A DNA stretch of 57,025 nt from an uncultured Faecalibacterium sp. (lineage in GTDB: Bacteria; Bacillota; Clostridia; Oscillospirales; Ruminococcaceae). The stretch lies in NCBI GenBank assembly GCA_934561555.1, contig CAKTGQ010000015.1:1-57025 (forward strand), in the 5' to 3' direction. Every line of letters begins with the position of its first letter. The first letter of the stretch is position 1. Below are positions 15,496 through 24,158 of the stretch, in pieces. The translations under genes and the position numbers were made by a program. The notes under the pieces were generated by a model. It worked only from the letters and a program-made list of their open reading frames with translations, was not told the DNA's origin and made no database searches.

Positions 15496-17280
15496 TTACA
15501 GGCTGCGGGTGCGGATCTCGGTAGTGACCTTGGCGATGAAGTCCTCAAGGCTCATCTCGGTGGTCTCGCCCTTGCGGTCGCGCACGGAGATGTTGCCGGC
15601 CTCGGCTTCCTTGGCGCCCAGCACCAGCATATAGGGCACGCGGTCCACCTGCTGTGCGGCACGGATCTTGTAGCCGATCTTCTGGTTGTCGTCATCCAGC
15701 ACAACGCGGACACCGGCATCTGCCAGCTTCTCGGTCACATCCTGTGCGTACTCCAGCGTCTTTTCGGACACGGGCAGCACCTTGACCTGCGTGGGAGCCA
15801 GCCAGGTGGGGAACTTGCCCTTGGTCTCCTCGATCAGGTAAGCCATGAAGCGGTCCAGAGAGCCCAGAATTGCGCGGTGCAGCACCACGGGGGTCTTTTC
15901 GGAGCCGTCCTTGTCCACATAGGTCAGGTGGAACTTTGCGGGCAGGCAGAAGTCCAGCTGGCAGGTGGACAGGGTGTACTCGGCACCCACGGCGGGCTTC
16001 ACGTTCACGTCCAGCTTCGGGCCGTAGAAGGCAGCCTCGCCGATCTCCTCGGTGAAGTGGATGCCCAGCTCGGTCAGCACTTCGCGCAGGGCCTGCTCTG
16101 CATGGTTCCACATGGCATCATCGTCGTGGTACTTCTTCTTGTCGGCAGGATCACGCAGGCTCAGCACGCAGCGGTAATCGGTGATGTTGAAGTCCTTGTA
16201 CACCTCAAAGATCAGGTTGCACACGTCTGCCACTTCGCTCTTGATCTGCTCCGGGGTGCAGAACAGGTGGGCGTCGTTCTGGCAGAAGTGACGGCCGCGC
16301 TCGATGCCCTTCAGGGTGCCGGAGGACTCGTAACGGAAGTCATGGGCGATCTCGCCGATCCGCATGGGCAGGTCACGGTAGGAGTGCGGGCGGTTTGCGT
16401 AGATCATCATGTGGTGGGGGCAGTTCATCGGGCGCAGCACGTAGCTCTCGCCCTCCATCTCCATGGCCGGGAACATATTCTCACGATAGTGATCCCAGTG
16501 GCCGGAGGTCTTGTACAGGTTCACGGTGCCGATGCAGGGGGTCATGACGTGCAGATAGCCGCGGGCACGCTCCTTCTCCTTGATATAGTTCTCCAGCTCC
16601 TGCCAGACGGTGTAGCCTGCGGGCAGGAACATGGGCAGGCCGCGGCCCACCAGATCATCGGTCATGAACAGGCCCATCTCCTTGCCGATCTTGCGGTGAT
16701 CGCGCTCGCGGGCCTCCTGCTGCTCCTTCTCCCATGCGTCCAGCTCGTCCTGATTGCGGAAGGCCACGCCGTTGATACGGGTCAGCATCTTGTTTTCCTT
16801 GTCGTTCTTCCAGTATGCGCCGGACTGCTGGGTGATCTTGAAGGCCTTCAGTGCCTTGGTGTAGGTCAGGTGGGGTCCGATGCACATATCCACGTACTCG
16901 CCCTGCTGGAAGAAGCTGAACTCGGTCTCGTCGGCAAGATCTGCCATGTGCTCGACCTTGTAGTGCTCCTGACGCTCCTCCATCAGCTTCTCAGCCTCGG
17001 CACGGGGCAGGATGAAGGGCTTGATGGGCAGATTCTCCTTGACGATCTTGCGCATCTCTTTTTCGATGTTGGCCAGATCCTCGTCGCTCAGCTTCTGGTC
17101 GCCCAGATCGACATCGTAGTAGAAGCCGTTCTCGGTGGCAGGGCCGAAGGCAAAATCAGCCTGCGGGTACAGGCGCTTGATGGCCTGTGCCATAACGTGA
17201 GCTGCGGTGTGACGGATAACGTGCAGTTCCTGATCCTGCGGGCACTCGTCCACATGACCGTCCTTGTAGATGATCTTCAT
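15496..17280 (-). CDS. thrS: Threonyl-tRNA synthetase, form without the N-terminal TGS domain
   Basis: 594 residues, about 45-50 shorter than typical ThrRS. The protein starts almost directly with the editing domain: HTAAH (residues 24-28) and the later DMCIGPH give the HxxxH...CxGxH zinc-like editing site. The class II catalytic core has motif 2 region GTLKGIERGRHF, zinc ligands in MNCPHHM and a C-terminal anticodon-binding domain (VKVLPVSEKTLEYAQ). The missing TGS domain is at the N terminus; no upstream in-frame coding extension is seen. Expression is controlled by a T-box leader upstream. Confidence 0.96.
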   Translation of the reverse strand: MKIIYKDGHVDECPQDQELHVIRHTAAHVMAQAIKRLYPQADFAFGPATENGFYYDVDLGDQKLSDEDLANIEKEMRKIVKENLPIKPFILPRAEAEKLMEERQEHYKVEHMADLADETEFSFFQQGEYVDMCIGPHLTYTKALKAFKITQQSGAYWKNDKENKMLTRINGVAFRNQDELDAWEKEQQEARERDHRKIGKEMGLFMTDDLVGRGLPMFLPAGYTVWQELENYIKEKERARGYLHVMTPCIGTVNLYKTSGHWDHYRENMFPAMEMEGESYVLRPMNCPHHMMIYANRPHSYRDLPMRIGEIAHDFRYESSGTLKGIERGRHFCQNDAHLFCTPEQIKSEVADVCNLIFEVYKDFNITDYRCVLSLRDPADKKKYHDDDAMWNHAEQALREVLTELGIHFTEEIGEAAFYGPKLDVNVKPAVGAEYTLSTCQLDFCLPAKFHLTYVDKDGSEKTPVVLHRAILGSLDRFMAYLIEETKGKFPTWLAPTQVKVLPVSEKTLEYAQDVTEKLADAGVRVVLDDDNQKIGYKIRAAQQVDRVPYMLVLGAKEAEAGNISVRDRKGETTEMSLEDFIAKVTTEIRTRSL

Positions 17281-17601
17281 AGTAGATTCTCCTTTGACAA
17301 TGTGGTGTTGAACAAAAACAAAAAGCGCTTCACCCCGTAAAACTCACGGGATGAAGCGCCGATCAAATGTCTGCGTTCCACGGTTCCACCCGAATTGCGC
17401 GCTCCCCGGCGGGGAAACGCGCCCCTCGCAGTGCTGTAACGGGCACGCCCGGCAGAGGTTCGCCTCTGCACTCTGCGGTGGTAGAAGCCGAGGTCATGGC
17501 AGGCTGCTTGCAGCACCCGGAAAACCCGGGGCAGCCCTCTCTGCGGCATGAAAAGCGGGGCTTCAGTTTGTCCGCATCAATGTTTTGGACAGGATGAAAC
17601 T
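17281..17601 (-). promoter_or_regulatory. T-box riboswitch leader of thrS (threonine, specifier ACC)
   Basis: On the minus strand the leader has a stem I with the AGAGAGG bulge element (near 17536-17545), a candidate specifier ACC in CTTCTACCACCGC (about 17475-17487), and the T-box sequence GGGTGGAACCGTGG (17378-17391). It ends in a terminator, arms GCGCTTCATCCCGT / ACGGGGTGAAGCGC (17325-17359), with a TTTTTGTTTTTG tail. Uncharged tRNA-Thr would favour read-through into thrS. The specifier choice is by eye. Confidence 0.93.
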
Positions 17602-17607
17602 ACGCTG

Positions 17608-17636
17608 ATTGTAGCACGCCGGAACAAAAAAATCAA
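17608..17636 (-). promoter_or_regulatory. Sigma-A promoter of the thrS leader
   Basis: On the minus strand TTGATT (17631-17636) and TACAAT (17608-17613) with a 17-base spacer; start near 17601. Confidence 0.85.
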
Positions 17637-17680
17637 GGGATAGCGGCGGAAATGTATAAAATCCTCTCCCCCTCTGCGCC

Positions 17681-17709
17681 TTGCCACAGGCGGCGAAGCA
17701 GTGTATAAT
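17681..17709 (+). promoter_or_regulatory. Sigma-A promoter of the nucleotidyltransferase gene
   Basis: TTGCCA (17681-17686), 17-base spacer, perfect TATAAT (17704-17709), 55 bases before the start codon. It points away from the thrS promoter. Confidence 0.85.
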
Positions 17710-17763
17710 AGGTGCAGAACGCTACAACGCCGGAACCCCCGGCAGATACAGGAGGAATTGCAG

Positions 17764-18684
17764 ATGAATAAACCGGTACTGGTCGTCATGGCAGCCGGCA
17801 TGGGCAGCCGTTACGGCGGCATGAAGCAGATCGACCCGGTGGGTCCCAACGGACAGGTCATTATGGACTACTCCCTCTACGATGCCCGCCGCGCCGGCTT
17901 TGAGACCGTGATCTTTGTCATCAAGCACGAGATCGAGGACGCCTTCAAAGCTGCCATCGGCGATCGCGTGGCGAAAGCAATGAACGTGAAGTACGCCTTT
18001 CAGCAGCTGGAAGAGCTGCCCGCAGGCTTTGCCGTGCCGGAGGGACGCGTAAAGCCTTGGGGCACCTGCCACGCTGTGCTGGCTGCAAAGCCCCTCATTG
18101 ATGGCCCCTTTGCGGTCATCAATGCAGACGACTACTACGGCCCGGAGGCGTTTCAGGTGATGTACGATTACCTGTCCACCCACGCCGATGATGAGTTCTA
18201 CCGCTACTGCATGGTCAGCTATCTGCTGAAAAACACCCTGTCCGAGAACGGCAGCGTGGCACGCGGCGTGTGCATCAAAAACGAGGACGGCACCCTGCAA
18301 AGCGTGACCGAGCGCACCCGCATCGAGCCCTGCGACGGCGGCGCACACTACACCGAGGATGGCGGCGAGAGCTGGGTAGACCTGCCCGGCGACACCCCCG
18401 TGAGCATGAACCTGTGGGGCTTCGGCAAGAGCTTTCTGGATGAAGCCGAGCAGCGCTTTGCGGGCTGGCTGACCGAGAACCTGCCGGTGAATCCCCTGAA
18501 GTGCGAGTACTTCCTGCCGCTGGTGGTGACCGAGCTGATTGAAGAGAACAAGGCAAAAATCCAAGTGCTGCGCAGCACTGATAAGTGGTTTGGTGTCACC
18601 TACCGGGAGGACAAGCCTTTGGTGGTGGAGGCCATTGCCCGCAAAACCGCCGAGGGTCAGTACCCCGAAAAGCTGTGGGAGTGA
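17764..18684 (+). CDS. Sugar-phosphate nucleotidyltransferase family protein
   Basis: 306 residues. The N-terminal GxG-type nucleotide loop reads MAAGMGSRYGGMKQIDPVGP, typical of NTP_transferase enzymes (GlmU/RfbA/GalU group), followed by the Gly-rich WGTCHAVLAAK and the metal-binding Asp pair in VINADDYYG. The C-terminal half (LWGFGKSFLDEAEQRF) lacks a left-handed beta-helix. It is likely to make an NDP-sugar or activated polar head, but the substrate cannot be read from the sequence. Single-gene unit between its own promoter and a symmetrical terminator. Start at ATG 17764 with CAGGAGG. Confidence 0.88.
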   Translation: MNKPVLVVMAAGMGSRYGGMKQIDPVGPNGQVIMDYSLYDARRAGFETVIFVIKHEIEDAFKAAIGDRVAKAMNVKYAFQQLEELPAGFAVPEGRVKPWGTCHAVLAAKPLIDGPFAVINADDYYGPEAFQVMYDYLSTHADDEFYRYCMVSYLLKNTLSENGSVARGVCIKNEDGTLQSVTERTRIEPCDGGAHYTEDGGESWVDLPGDTPVSMNLWGFGKSFLDEAEQRFAGWLTENLPVNPLKCEYFLPLVVTELIEENKAKIQVLRSTDKWFGVTYREDKPLVVEAIARKTAEGQYPEKLWE

Positions 18685-18720
18685 GTGTCCGCAATAGCGC
18701 GAAAAATATTTTAACCAGAA

Positions 18721-18761
18721 CAACGTCGGGCAGCCCGCGGGCTGCCCGACGTTGTGTTTTT
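18721..18761. terminator. Bidirectional terminator
   Basis: Long perfect hairpin CAACGTCGGGCAGCCC / GGGCTGCCCGACGTTG followed by TGTTTTTA on the plus strand. It serves the nucleotidyltransferase and, on the other strand, may stop the helical-protein gene ending at 18778. Confidence 0.85.
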
Positions 18762-18777
18762 ATGGGGAGGAACGTAT

Positions 18778-19218
18778 TTACAAAAACCGTTCCAGCTGGA
18801 TGCGGTTGTCCTCTTCAAAGTCCTGCAGCCGCTGGGCAAGGCGCTTTGCGCCCGGGGCGGCGTTGGGGTAGTCTTTGCAGCTTTTTACGCAGTCCACCAC
18901 CCCCATGCCGCTGCCCTGCGTAAGCATTTCGGCCAGATTGCGGGTGGATTTGTCCGTAAGGGTCTTGAGCCCGATGCCCATTTTCGTGTTCAGCTTTGCC
19001 ATGGTGCTCTGCCCCTGTGCGCTGCCGCCGCAGGCTTCGATGGCGGTGTGTGCTTCCTGATTCAGCTGGTGATAGATATTTCGCTGGCGCAGCAGCTCGG
19101 CTTTGAACTGCACATCGTTGGTCATGGGTAAAATTTGCTCCAGGGTGTTCTTGCCCATCTCGGTGTTCTGCACCACCGCTTCCAGCAGGTTCAGGTTATC
19201 GTTTTTCTGGTTTTCCAT
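18778..19218 (-). CDS. Small all-helical protein, possibly ferritin-like four-helix bundle
   Basis: 146 residues, no signal or membrane segment. The composition and heptad patterning indicate about four amphipathic helices; LLRQRNIYHQLNQEAHTAIEA and the last helix RLQDFEEDNRIQLERFL are clear. The layout is reminiscent of DUF2383/ferritin-like bundles, but I do not see metal-ligand ExxH motifs, so function is unknown. The Shine-Dalgarno AAAGGGGGA (19227-19235) is fully inside the 3' arm of a strong hairpin, so translation may be limited unless the hairpin is opened. It lies downstream of the degenerate GGDEF gene on the same strand. Confidence 0.8.
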   Translation of the reverse strand: MENQKNDNLNLLEAVVQNTEMGKNTLEQILPMTNDVQFKAELLRQRNIYHQLNQEAHTAIEACGGSAQGQSTMAKLNTKMGIGLKTLTDKSTRNLAEMLTQGSGMGVVDCVKSCKDYPNAAPGAKRLAQRLQDFEEDNRIQLERFL

Positions 19219-19222
19219 ACAA

Positions 19223-19266
19223 AAAATCCCCCTTTGGCACCTAGTATGTGTCCAAAGGGGGATTTT
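19223..19266 (-). terminator. Terminator hairpin that also covers the next gene's ribosome site
   Basis: Perfect 15-bp hairpin (arms AAAATCCCCCTTTGG and complement) with a TTTTTTGTATG tail on the minus strand. It lies between the GGDEF-like gene and the helical-protein gene; its 3' arm contains the only Shine-Dalgarno sequence of the latter. Confidence 0.8.
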
Positions 19267-19278
19267 ATACGGTTATTT

Positions 19279-20067
19279 TCAGCAGATCTTATTGCCGCCG
19301 GAGATCTGGATGCCGCGCAGCCGCTCGTCACAGATGGCGTACAGGCGCTGCCAGCAGTTGGCGGCGCTGTCCAGCTCGTCCACCCCTGCCACTGCGACGC
19401 TCAGGGTAAAGGGCACACGCTTCATCATGCCCATAGAGGTGATGCACTCGTGGGGCATTTCGGCGTAGATGTTCCGCATCTGCTCGGCCAGCTGCCCGCC
19501 GTCCATATCCAGACAGCCCACCACAAAGGTGGTGCCGGTCAGGCGGCAGACGATCTGACTGCCCGGGATGTCGAAATATTTTTTCCACTGGTTTGCCACA
19601 AAGCAGATCAGCTGATCCATCACCGGCTGACCGTAGGTGTCCCGCAGCTGTGCGCCGTGATCCAGCGATATCAGCGCCACAGCGGCCTTGCGCCCCTGCT
19701 GTGCCCAGCGGTCCAGCTCGGCGGCGATCACAGTCTCCAGATAGCGGCGGTTGTACACGCCGGAAAGAAAATCGTGGGTCAGATCCTCGCGGCACAACTC
19801 CCGCTCGCGGGCGCTCATGCGCTCCTCCGGCAGCAGGTTGCCTGCCAGCGGAGCGGACATGGTGATCCGCCACAGCTTGCCGTCTGCCCGCACTGTGCGG
19901 TGCAGTACACAGCTTACCCGGCCGTTGCACAGGGTATAGCTCACCTGCAAGCCCTCGTCCTGCCAGCCGGTGTCCTGTGGTAACTCGTCCAGCAATACCG
20001 TTTCAAACGCAGTCTGTGCGCCCTCGGCAAAGGCACGCAGATCCTGCTCTGTCCATTCTCTGTCCAT
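19279..20067 (-). CDS. Degenerate GGDEF-domain protein
   Basis: About 262 residues from ATG 20067 (GGGG ribosome site 9 bases upstream; ATGs at 20085/20082 are alternatives). An N-terminal domain of about 95 residues of unknown type is followed by a GGDEF-type domain starting at DFLSGVYNRRYLE (the usual D.LTGLyNRr). The active-site signature is RLTGTTF in place of RxGGDEF, so catalysis of c-di-GMP synthesis is very unlikely; it may bind nucleotide or act as a sensor. No membrane segment. Neighbouring genes give no further clue. Confidence 0.85.
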   Translation of the reverse strand: MDREWTEQDLRAFAEGAQTAFETVLLDELPQDTGWQDEGLQVSYTLCNGRVSCVLHRTVRADGKLWRITMSAPLAGNLLPEERMSARERELCREDLTHDFLSGVYNRRYLETVIAAELDRWAQQGRKAAVALISLDHGAQLRDTYGQPVMDQLICFVANQWKKYFDIPGSQIVCRLTGTTFVVGCLDMDGGQLAEQMRNIYAEMPHECITSMGMMKRVPFTLSVAVAGVDELDSAANCWQRLYAICDERLRGIQISGGNKIC

Positions 20068-20221
20068 CTGTAATTTCCCCATCATCCGTACGCGCCGCCG
20101 CTTCCGACGGGCGAAATTCCAATTTTCCCGCAAATTCCGGGAACGTACGATTATTATACCATTGGAATACAGATTTTTCCAGCAAAACGCACAAATTTCT
20201 ACGGCAATTTTTACAATTCTG

Positions 20222-21799
20222 TCAGATTGCTAATTCTTTCACGTTTTGAGCATCTGCATTGCAGCGGCAGTACACGGCGCATTCGGCTTCGATCTGTGCG
20301 GCAAGGGCTTTGGTGTCAAAACCGGCCTTGGCGCGCCATGCCCAGTTGCCGCCCAGCTTGCCCGGGGTGTTCAGGTGCGCCTCGGCACCCAGACCCAGCC
20401 AGTCGTACATGGGAATGATGGCTCTGTCCGCCACCGAGCCCAGCGCCGCCCGCAGCAGGGCGGTGCGCGCGGCGTCGGTCTTGACCGCTGCCACCTCCTT
20501 GGCGGTGGGCTTGCAGGGGGTCAGGTGCAGGTAGGCTGCAGCAGTGGCCTTTTCCTTTTCGGAAGCACCGTTCTCCCACCAGTCGGTCAGGGTAGTGTTG
20601 TCGTGGGTGCCGGGGTAGACCACGCCGTTCTTGACGTGGTTATGGGGCAGATACTCGTTGTCCCCGCCGCTGAAGGCGAATTGCAGCACCTTCATGCCCG
20701 GGAAGGTGCTGTCGGCCAGCAGCTTGCGCACGCTGGGGAACAACTCGCCCAAGTCCTCGGCGATGATGGGCAGCTTGCCCAGTGCGGCTTCCAGTGCATC
20801 GAACAGCTCCATGCCGGGGCCGTTCTCCCACTTGCCGGTGCGGGCGGTGGCGCTGTCAGCCGGGATGGCCCAGTAGGTGTCGAAGCCGCGGAAGTGGTCG
20901 ATGCGCAGCAGATCGTAGATGCCCAGTGCGTGGCGCACCCGGCGCACCCACCATGCATAGCCGGTCTTTTTGTGGTACGCCCAGTCGTACAGGGGGTTGC
21001 CCCACAGCTGGCCGTCTGCGGAGAAATAGTCCGGCGGGCAGCCTGCCACCCGGGCAAAGCGGCCGTCGGCGTCCAACTCAAACAGCTTGCCGCCCACCCA
21101 TGCGTCCACCGAGTCCGCAGAAACGTAGATGGGGATATCACCCAAGATCTGCACACCCTTCTCGTTGGCATAGGCCTTGACTGCCTGCCACTGGACGCTG
21201 AACTTGTACTGCACAAACTTCCAGAAGCCGATCTCCTCTTCATTTGCGGCGGCAAAGGCAGCCAGTGCGGCCTTGTCGCGGCGGCGGTAGGGCGCGTCCC
21301 ACTCCACCCAGTTCTTCATCTTGTTGGCTACCTTCAGCGCCATGTACAGGGCATAGTCCTCCAGCCAGTCCTCGTTGGCAAGGGTAAAGGCGTAGTAGTC
21401 ATCGGGGTAGTAGTAGGCACAGCCGTGCAGCCCGGCGCACTGGCTGCGCCATGCGGCGTAAGCCTTGCGCAGCACCGCAAAGCGGCTGACGTACAAAGTG
21501 CCGTAGTCCACCTCCAGCGGGTCTTTGCCCCAGCTCTCTGCCTTGAGGTCTGCGGCAGTCAGCAGACCTTCTTTTTCCAGCGTTTCCAAGTCTACAAAAT
21601 AGGGGTTGCCCGCAAAGGCAGAGCAGCTCTGGTAGGGGCTGTCGCCGTAGCCGGTGGGGCTGAGCGGCAGCAGCTGCCAGATCGTTTGCCCTGCCGCAGA
21701 CAGGAAATCTACAAATTGAAATGCCGCCTTGCCAAAGCAGCCGATCCCGTAAGGGCCGGGCAGACTGGATACCGGCATCAGAATACCACTTTCACGCAT
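20222..21799 (-). CDS. malQ: 4-alpha-glucanotransferase (amylomaltase)
   Basis: 525 residues, GH77 family. Start MRESGILMPVSSLPGPYGIG is characteristic. The catalytic nucleophile Asp lies in LLRIDHFRGF, the acid/base Glu in IIAEDLGEL and the stabilising Asp in PGTHDNTTL, all kept. It rearranges alpha-1,4-glucans from glycogen or imported maltodextrin and would work with the debranching enzyme at 38.7 kb. Single gene on the minus strand; start at ATG 21799 with GAGGAAGG. Confidence 0.97.
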   Translation of the reverse strand: MRESGILMPVSSLPGPYGIGCFGKAAFQFVDFLSAAGQTIWQLLPLSPTGYGDSPYQSCSAFAGNPYFVDLETLEKEGLLTAADLKAESWGKDPLEVDYGTLYVSRFAVLRKAYAAWRSQCAGLHGCAYYYPDDYYAFTLANEDWLEDYALYMALKVANKMKNWVEWDAPYRRRDKAALAAFAAANEEEIGFWKFVQYKFSVQWQAVKAYANEKGVQILGDIPIYVSADSVDAWVGGKLFELDADGRFARVAGCPPDYFSADGQLWGNPLYDWAYHKKTGYAWWVRRVRHALGIYDLLRIDHFRGFDTYWAIPADSATARTGKWENGPGMELFDALEAALGKLPIIAEDLGELFPSVRKLLADSTFPGMKVLQFAFSGGDNEYLPHNHVKNGVVYPGTHDNTTLTDWWENGASEKEKATAAAYLHLTPCKPTAKEVAAVKTDAARTALLRAALGSVADRAIIPMYDWLGLGAEAHLNTPGKLGGNWAWRAKAGFDTKALAAQIEAECAVYCRCNADAQNVKELAI

Positions 21800-21915
21800 G
21801 ATCCGTTACCTTCCTCGCTGTCAATTTTCGGGAATATTCGTTGATTCCTATCATAACATAACTGTAAACTATTTTCCACAGGCAAAAATCGTGGTATACT
21901 GGTTTTTATGGGACG

Positions 21916-22072
21916 ACCCTCTCAGGCGCTTCGCGCCAGCTCCCCCGAAGGGGGAGCTTCATGTGATGGCATGGTGAGAGATGCCTTCAGCCCAGAAGGC
22001 TTACTTTCCCTCCAGAGAAAAAGCTCCCCCTCTCGGGGGAGCTGGCATCGCGCAGCGATGACTGAGAGGGTT
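21916..22072. repeat. Family-1 palindromic repeat directly upstream of the alanyl-tRNA editing gene
   Basis: Ends ACCCTCTCAGG and ACTGAGAGGGTT; two CTCCCCCGAAGGGGGAG-type hairpins; about 157 bp. The next start codon is only 12 bases away and the ribosome site GGAGG abuts the repeat, so the repeat is probably in the transcript's leader. A TATACT box at 21895-21900 just upstream could be the promoter. Confidence 0.8.
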
Positions 22073-22084
22073 TTTGGAGGTATC

Positions 22085-23269
22085 ATGCAGCGCACAGAAA
22101 AATACTTTGAGCAGGACGCTTTCCGCACCGAATGCGAAAGCATCATCCTTGCCGCAGAGCCGGACGAAAAGACCGGCGGTGGGCGCATTGCGCTGGACGG
22201 CACGGTGTTCTACCCGGAGGGCGGCGGTCAGCCCGCCGACCGGGGCACTCTGACCCTGCCGGACGGCACGGTGCTGCAGGTGCTGGACGTCCACGAGCAG
22301 GCGGGCGTCATCTGGCATACGGTGGATGCCCTGCCCGCTGCGGCAGCGCCCGGCGCAGCCGTTGTTGGCTGCATCGACTGGGACTGGCGGTTCGATAAGA
22401 TGCAGCAGCACACCGGCGAGCACATCCTTTCCGGCATCCTGCACCAGATGTTCGGGGCGGAGAATGTGGGCTTCCATGTGGGCACCGAGGCGGTGCGCAT
22501 GGATACCAGTGTGCCCATCAGCCCCGAGGGGCTGCGGCAGGCAGAGCTTGCCGCCAACCGCATCGTGTGGCAGGATGTGCCGGTGCTTATCAGCTACCCC
22601 ACCCGGGAGGAGCTTGCCGCCCTTGTCTACCGCTCCAAAAAGGAGATCGAGGGGCAGGTGCGCATTGTGACCATCCCGGGTGCGGACGTCTGCGCCTGCT
22701 GCGGCACCCACACCCGCACCACCGGTCAGGTAGGGCAGATCAAGATCCTTACCAGCGAGAACTACAAGGGCGGTGTGCGGCTGAGCGTGGTGTGCGGCGC
22801 CCGTGCGCTGGCGGCGGCACAGGCCATGCGCGCCCGGCAGGCGGAGATCGGTGCGCTGCTCTCTGCCAAGGCCGACCAGACCGCTGTGGCGGTGCACCGC
22901 GTATACGACGAGTATACCGCACTCAAGTTTACACACTTCGGACTGTGCAGCCAGCTGTTTGACGCCCTTGCGCAGCTGACCGCGCCCGATGCAGACGCCA
23001 TCCGCACCCTGCCGGGGCTGGACCCGGACGGGCTGCACCGGCTGGCTGTGCGTCTGACTGAGGCCACCACCGGTCTCTGCGCCGCCCTGACCCCCACCGA
23101 AAAGGGCACCGGCTACTGCCTTGCCCGGCGGGACGGCGATGTGCGCGCCCTGACCAAAGCCCTGAACGCCGCCCTGAACGGACGCGGCGGCGGCAAGCCC
23201 GGCATCTGTCAGGGCAGCTGCGCCGCCACCCCGGAGCAGGTGGAGGCGTTTTTGCGGGAGCAAAAATAA
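22085..23269 (+). CDS. Alanyl-tRNA editing protein, AlaX-L type with DHHA1 domain
   Basis: 394 residues. The N-terminal half is the AlaRS-like editing module: FYPEGGGQPADRGTL, zinc-binding HTGEH and CACCGTH. The C-terminal half is a DHHA1-type domain ending with GGGKPGICQGSC (the GGRGGGKPxxAQGG element). It hydrolyses Ser-tRNA(Ala) or Gly-tRNA(Ala) in trans. Start at ATG 22085 with GGAGG; translation further upstream would run through the repeat. The stop codon overlaps the first bases of another family-1 repeat. Confidence 0.93.
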   Translation: MQRTEKYFEQDAFRTECESIILAAEPDEKTGGGRIALDGTVFYPEGGGQPADRGTLTLPDGTVLQVLDVHEQAGVIWHTVDALPAAAAPGAAVVGCIDWDWRFDKMQQHTGEHILSGILHQMFGAENVGFHVGTEAVRMDTSVPISPEGLRQAELAANRIVWQDVPVLISYPTREELAALVYRSKKEIEGQVRIVTIPGADVCACCGTHTRTTGQVGQIKILTSENYKGGVRLSVVCGARALAAAQAMRARQAEIGALLSAKADQTAVAVHRVYDEYTALKFTHFGLCSQLFDALAQLTAPDADAIRTLPGLDPDGLHRLAVRLTEATTGLCAALTPTEKGTGYCLARRDGDVRALTKALNAALNGRGGGKPGICQGSCAATPEQVEAFLREQK

Positions 23270-23364
23270 CCCTCTCAGATAAAAAAGATAAACTTTCCCT
23301 CTTATGGTCAAAAAAGCTCCCCCTTTCGGGGGAGCTGCCGAGCGAATGCGAGGCTGAGAGGGTT
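23268..23364. repeat. Family-1 palindromic repeat, short copy
   Basis: Ends AACCCTCTCAG (whose first bases are part of the upstream gene's TAA stop) and CTGAGAGGGTT, with one central AGCTCCCCCTTTCGGGGGAG hairpin. 97 bp. It lies between two genes transcribed in the same direction. Confidence 0.78.
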
Positions 23365-23390
23365 CACAACATCAAGGAGAACAACAAACT

Positions 23391-24158
23391 ATGAGAATGC
23401 GTTTCAAACCCTATGCCCACGACGAACTGATGGCCGCGGATTTCCATGTGCACGAGCCCCTCATCTGGGGCGGCAAATGGCACGGCCAGTATGCCCGCCC
23501 GGAGCAGCCCTTTATTCTGGAACTGGGCTGCGGCAAGGGCGGCTTCATCTCCCAGCTGGCCTGCGCCCACCCGGAAAACAACTATCTGGGCATCGATATC
23601 ACCGACAAGGTGCTCATCCTTGCCAAGCGCAAGATCGAAGCCGCCTATCAGGTAGCGGGACGTCCCATCGACAACGTGAAGATCATGAGCACCGATATCG
23701 AGCGCATCAAGGGTGTCATCACCCCGGAGGACGAGGTCAGCCGCATCTACATCAACTTCTGCAACCCGTGGAGCAAAAACGACTCCTCCCACAAGCACCG
23801 CCTTACCTACCCGCGCCAGCTCATCGCCTACCGCGAGTTCCTGAAAGACGGCGGCGAGATCTACTTCAAGACCGATGACGATGATCTGTTCCGGGACAGC
23901 GTGGAGTACTTCCCCGCTTCCGGCTACGACATCGAGTGGATCACCTACGACCTGCACGAGAACGAGCCGGCGTGGAACATCCGCACCGAGCACGAGGGAA
24001 TGTTCACCGAGATGGGCATCAAGATCAAGGCGCTCATTGCCCGCAAAAAGCCCGGTGCCGACAGCGTGACTTGGGTGGACCCCAAGGTGCTCAAGCGGAT
24101 GGCGCGGGAAGCTGCCGCCGCCGAAGCCGCCGCACAGGAAGGCGAAGCCAATGTCTGA
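23391..24158 (+). CDS. trmB: tRNA (guanine-N7-)-methyltransferase
   Basis: 255 residues; makes m7G46 in tRNA using SAM. SAM motif LELGCGKGGFI, followed by NNYLGIDITDKVL, the TrmB-specific YINFCNPWSKNDSSHKHRL (PDPWpK..H.KRR-like) and GGEIYFKTDDDDLF. The C-terminal tail of about 30 Ala/Glu-rich residues is an extension. The stop overlaps the start of a DUF6472 gene by 8 bases, so the two are coupled. Confidence 0.95.
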   Translation: MRMRFKPYAHDELMAADFHVHEPLIWGGKWHGQYARPEQPFILELGCGKGGFISQLACAHPENNYLGIDITDKVLILAKRKIEAAYQVAGRPIDNVKIMSTDIERIKGVITPEDEVSRIYINFCNPWSKNDSSHKHRLTYPRQLIAYREFLKDGGEIYFKTDDDDLFRDSVEYFPASGYDIEWITYDLHENEPAWNIRTEHEGMFTEMGIKIKALIARKKPGADSVTWVDPKVLKRMAREAAAAEAAAQEGEANV

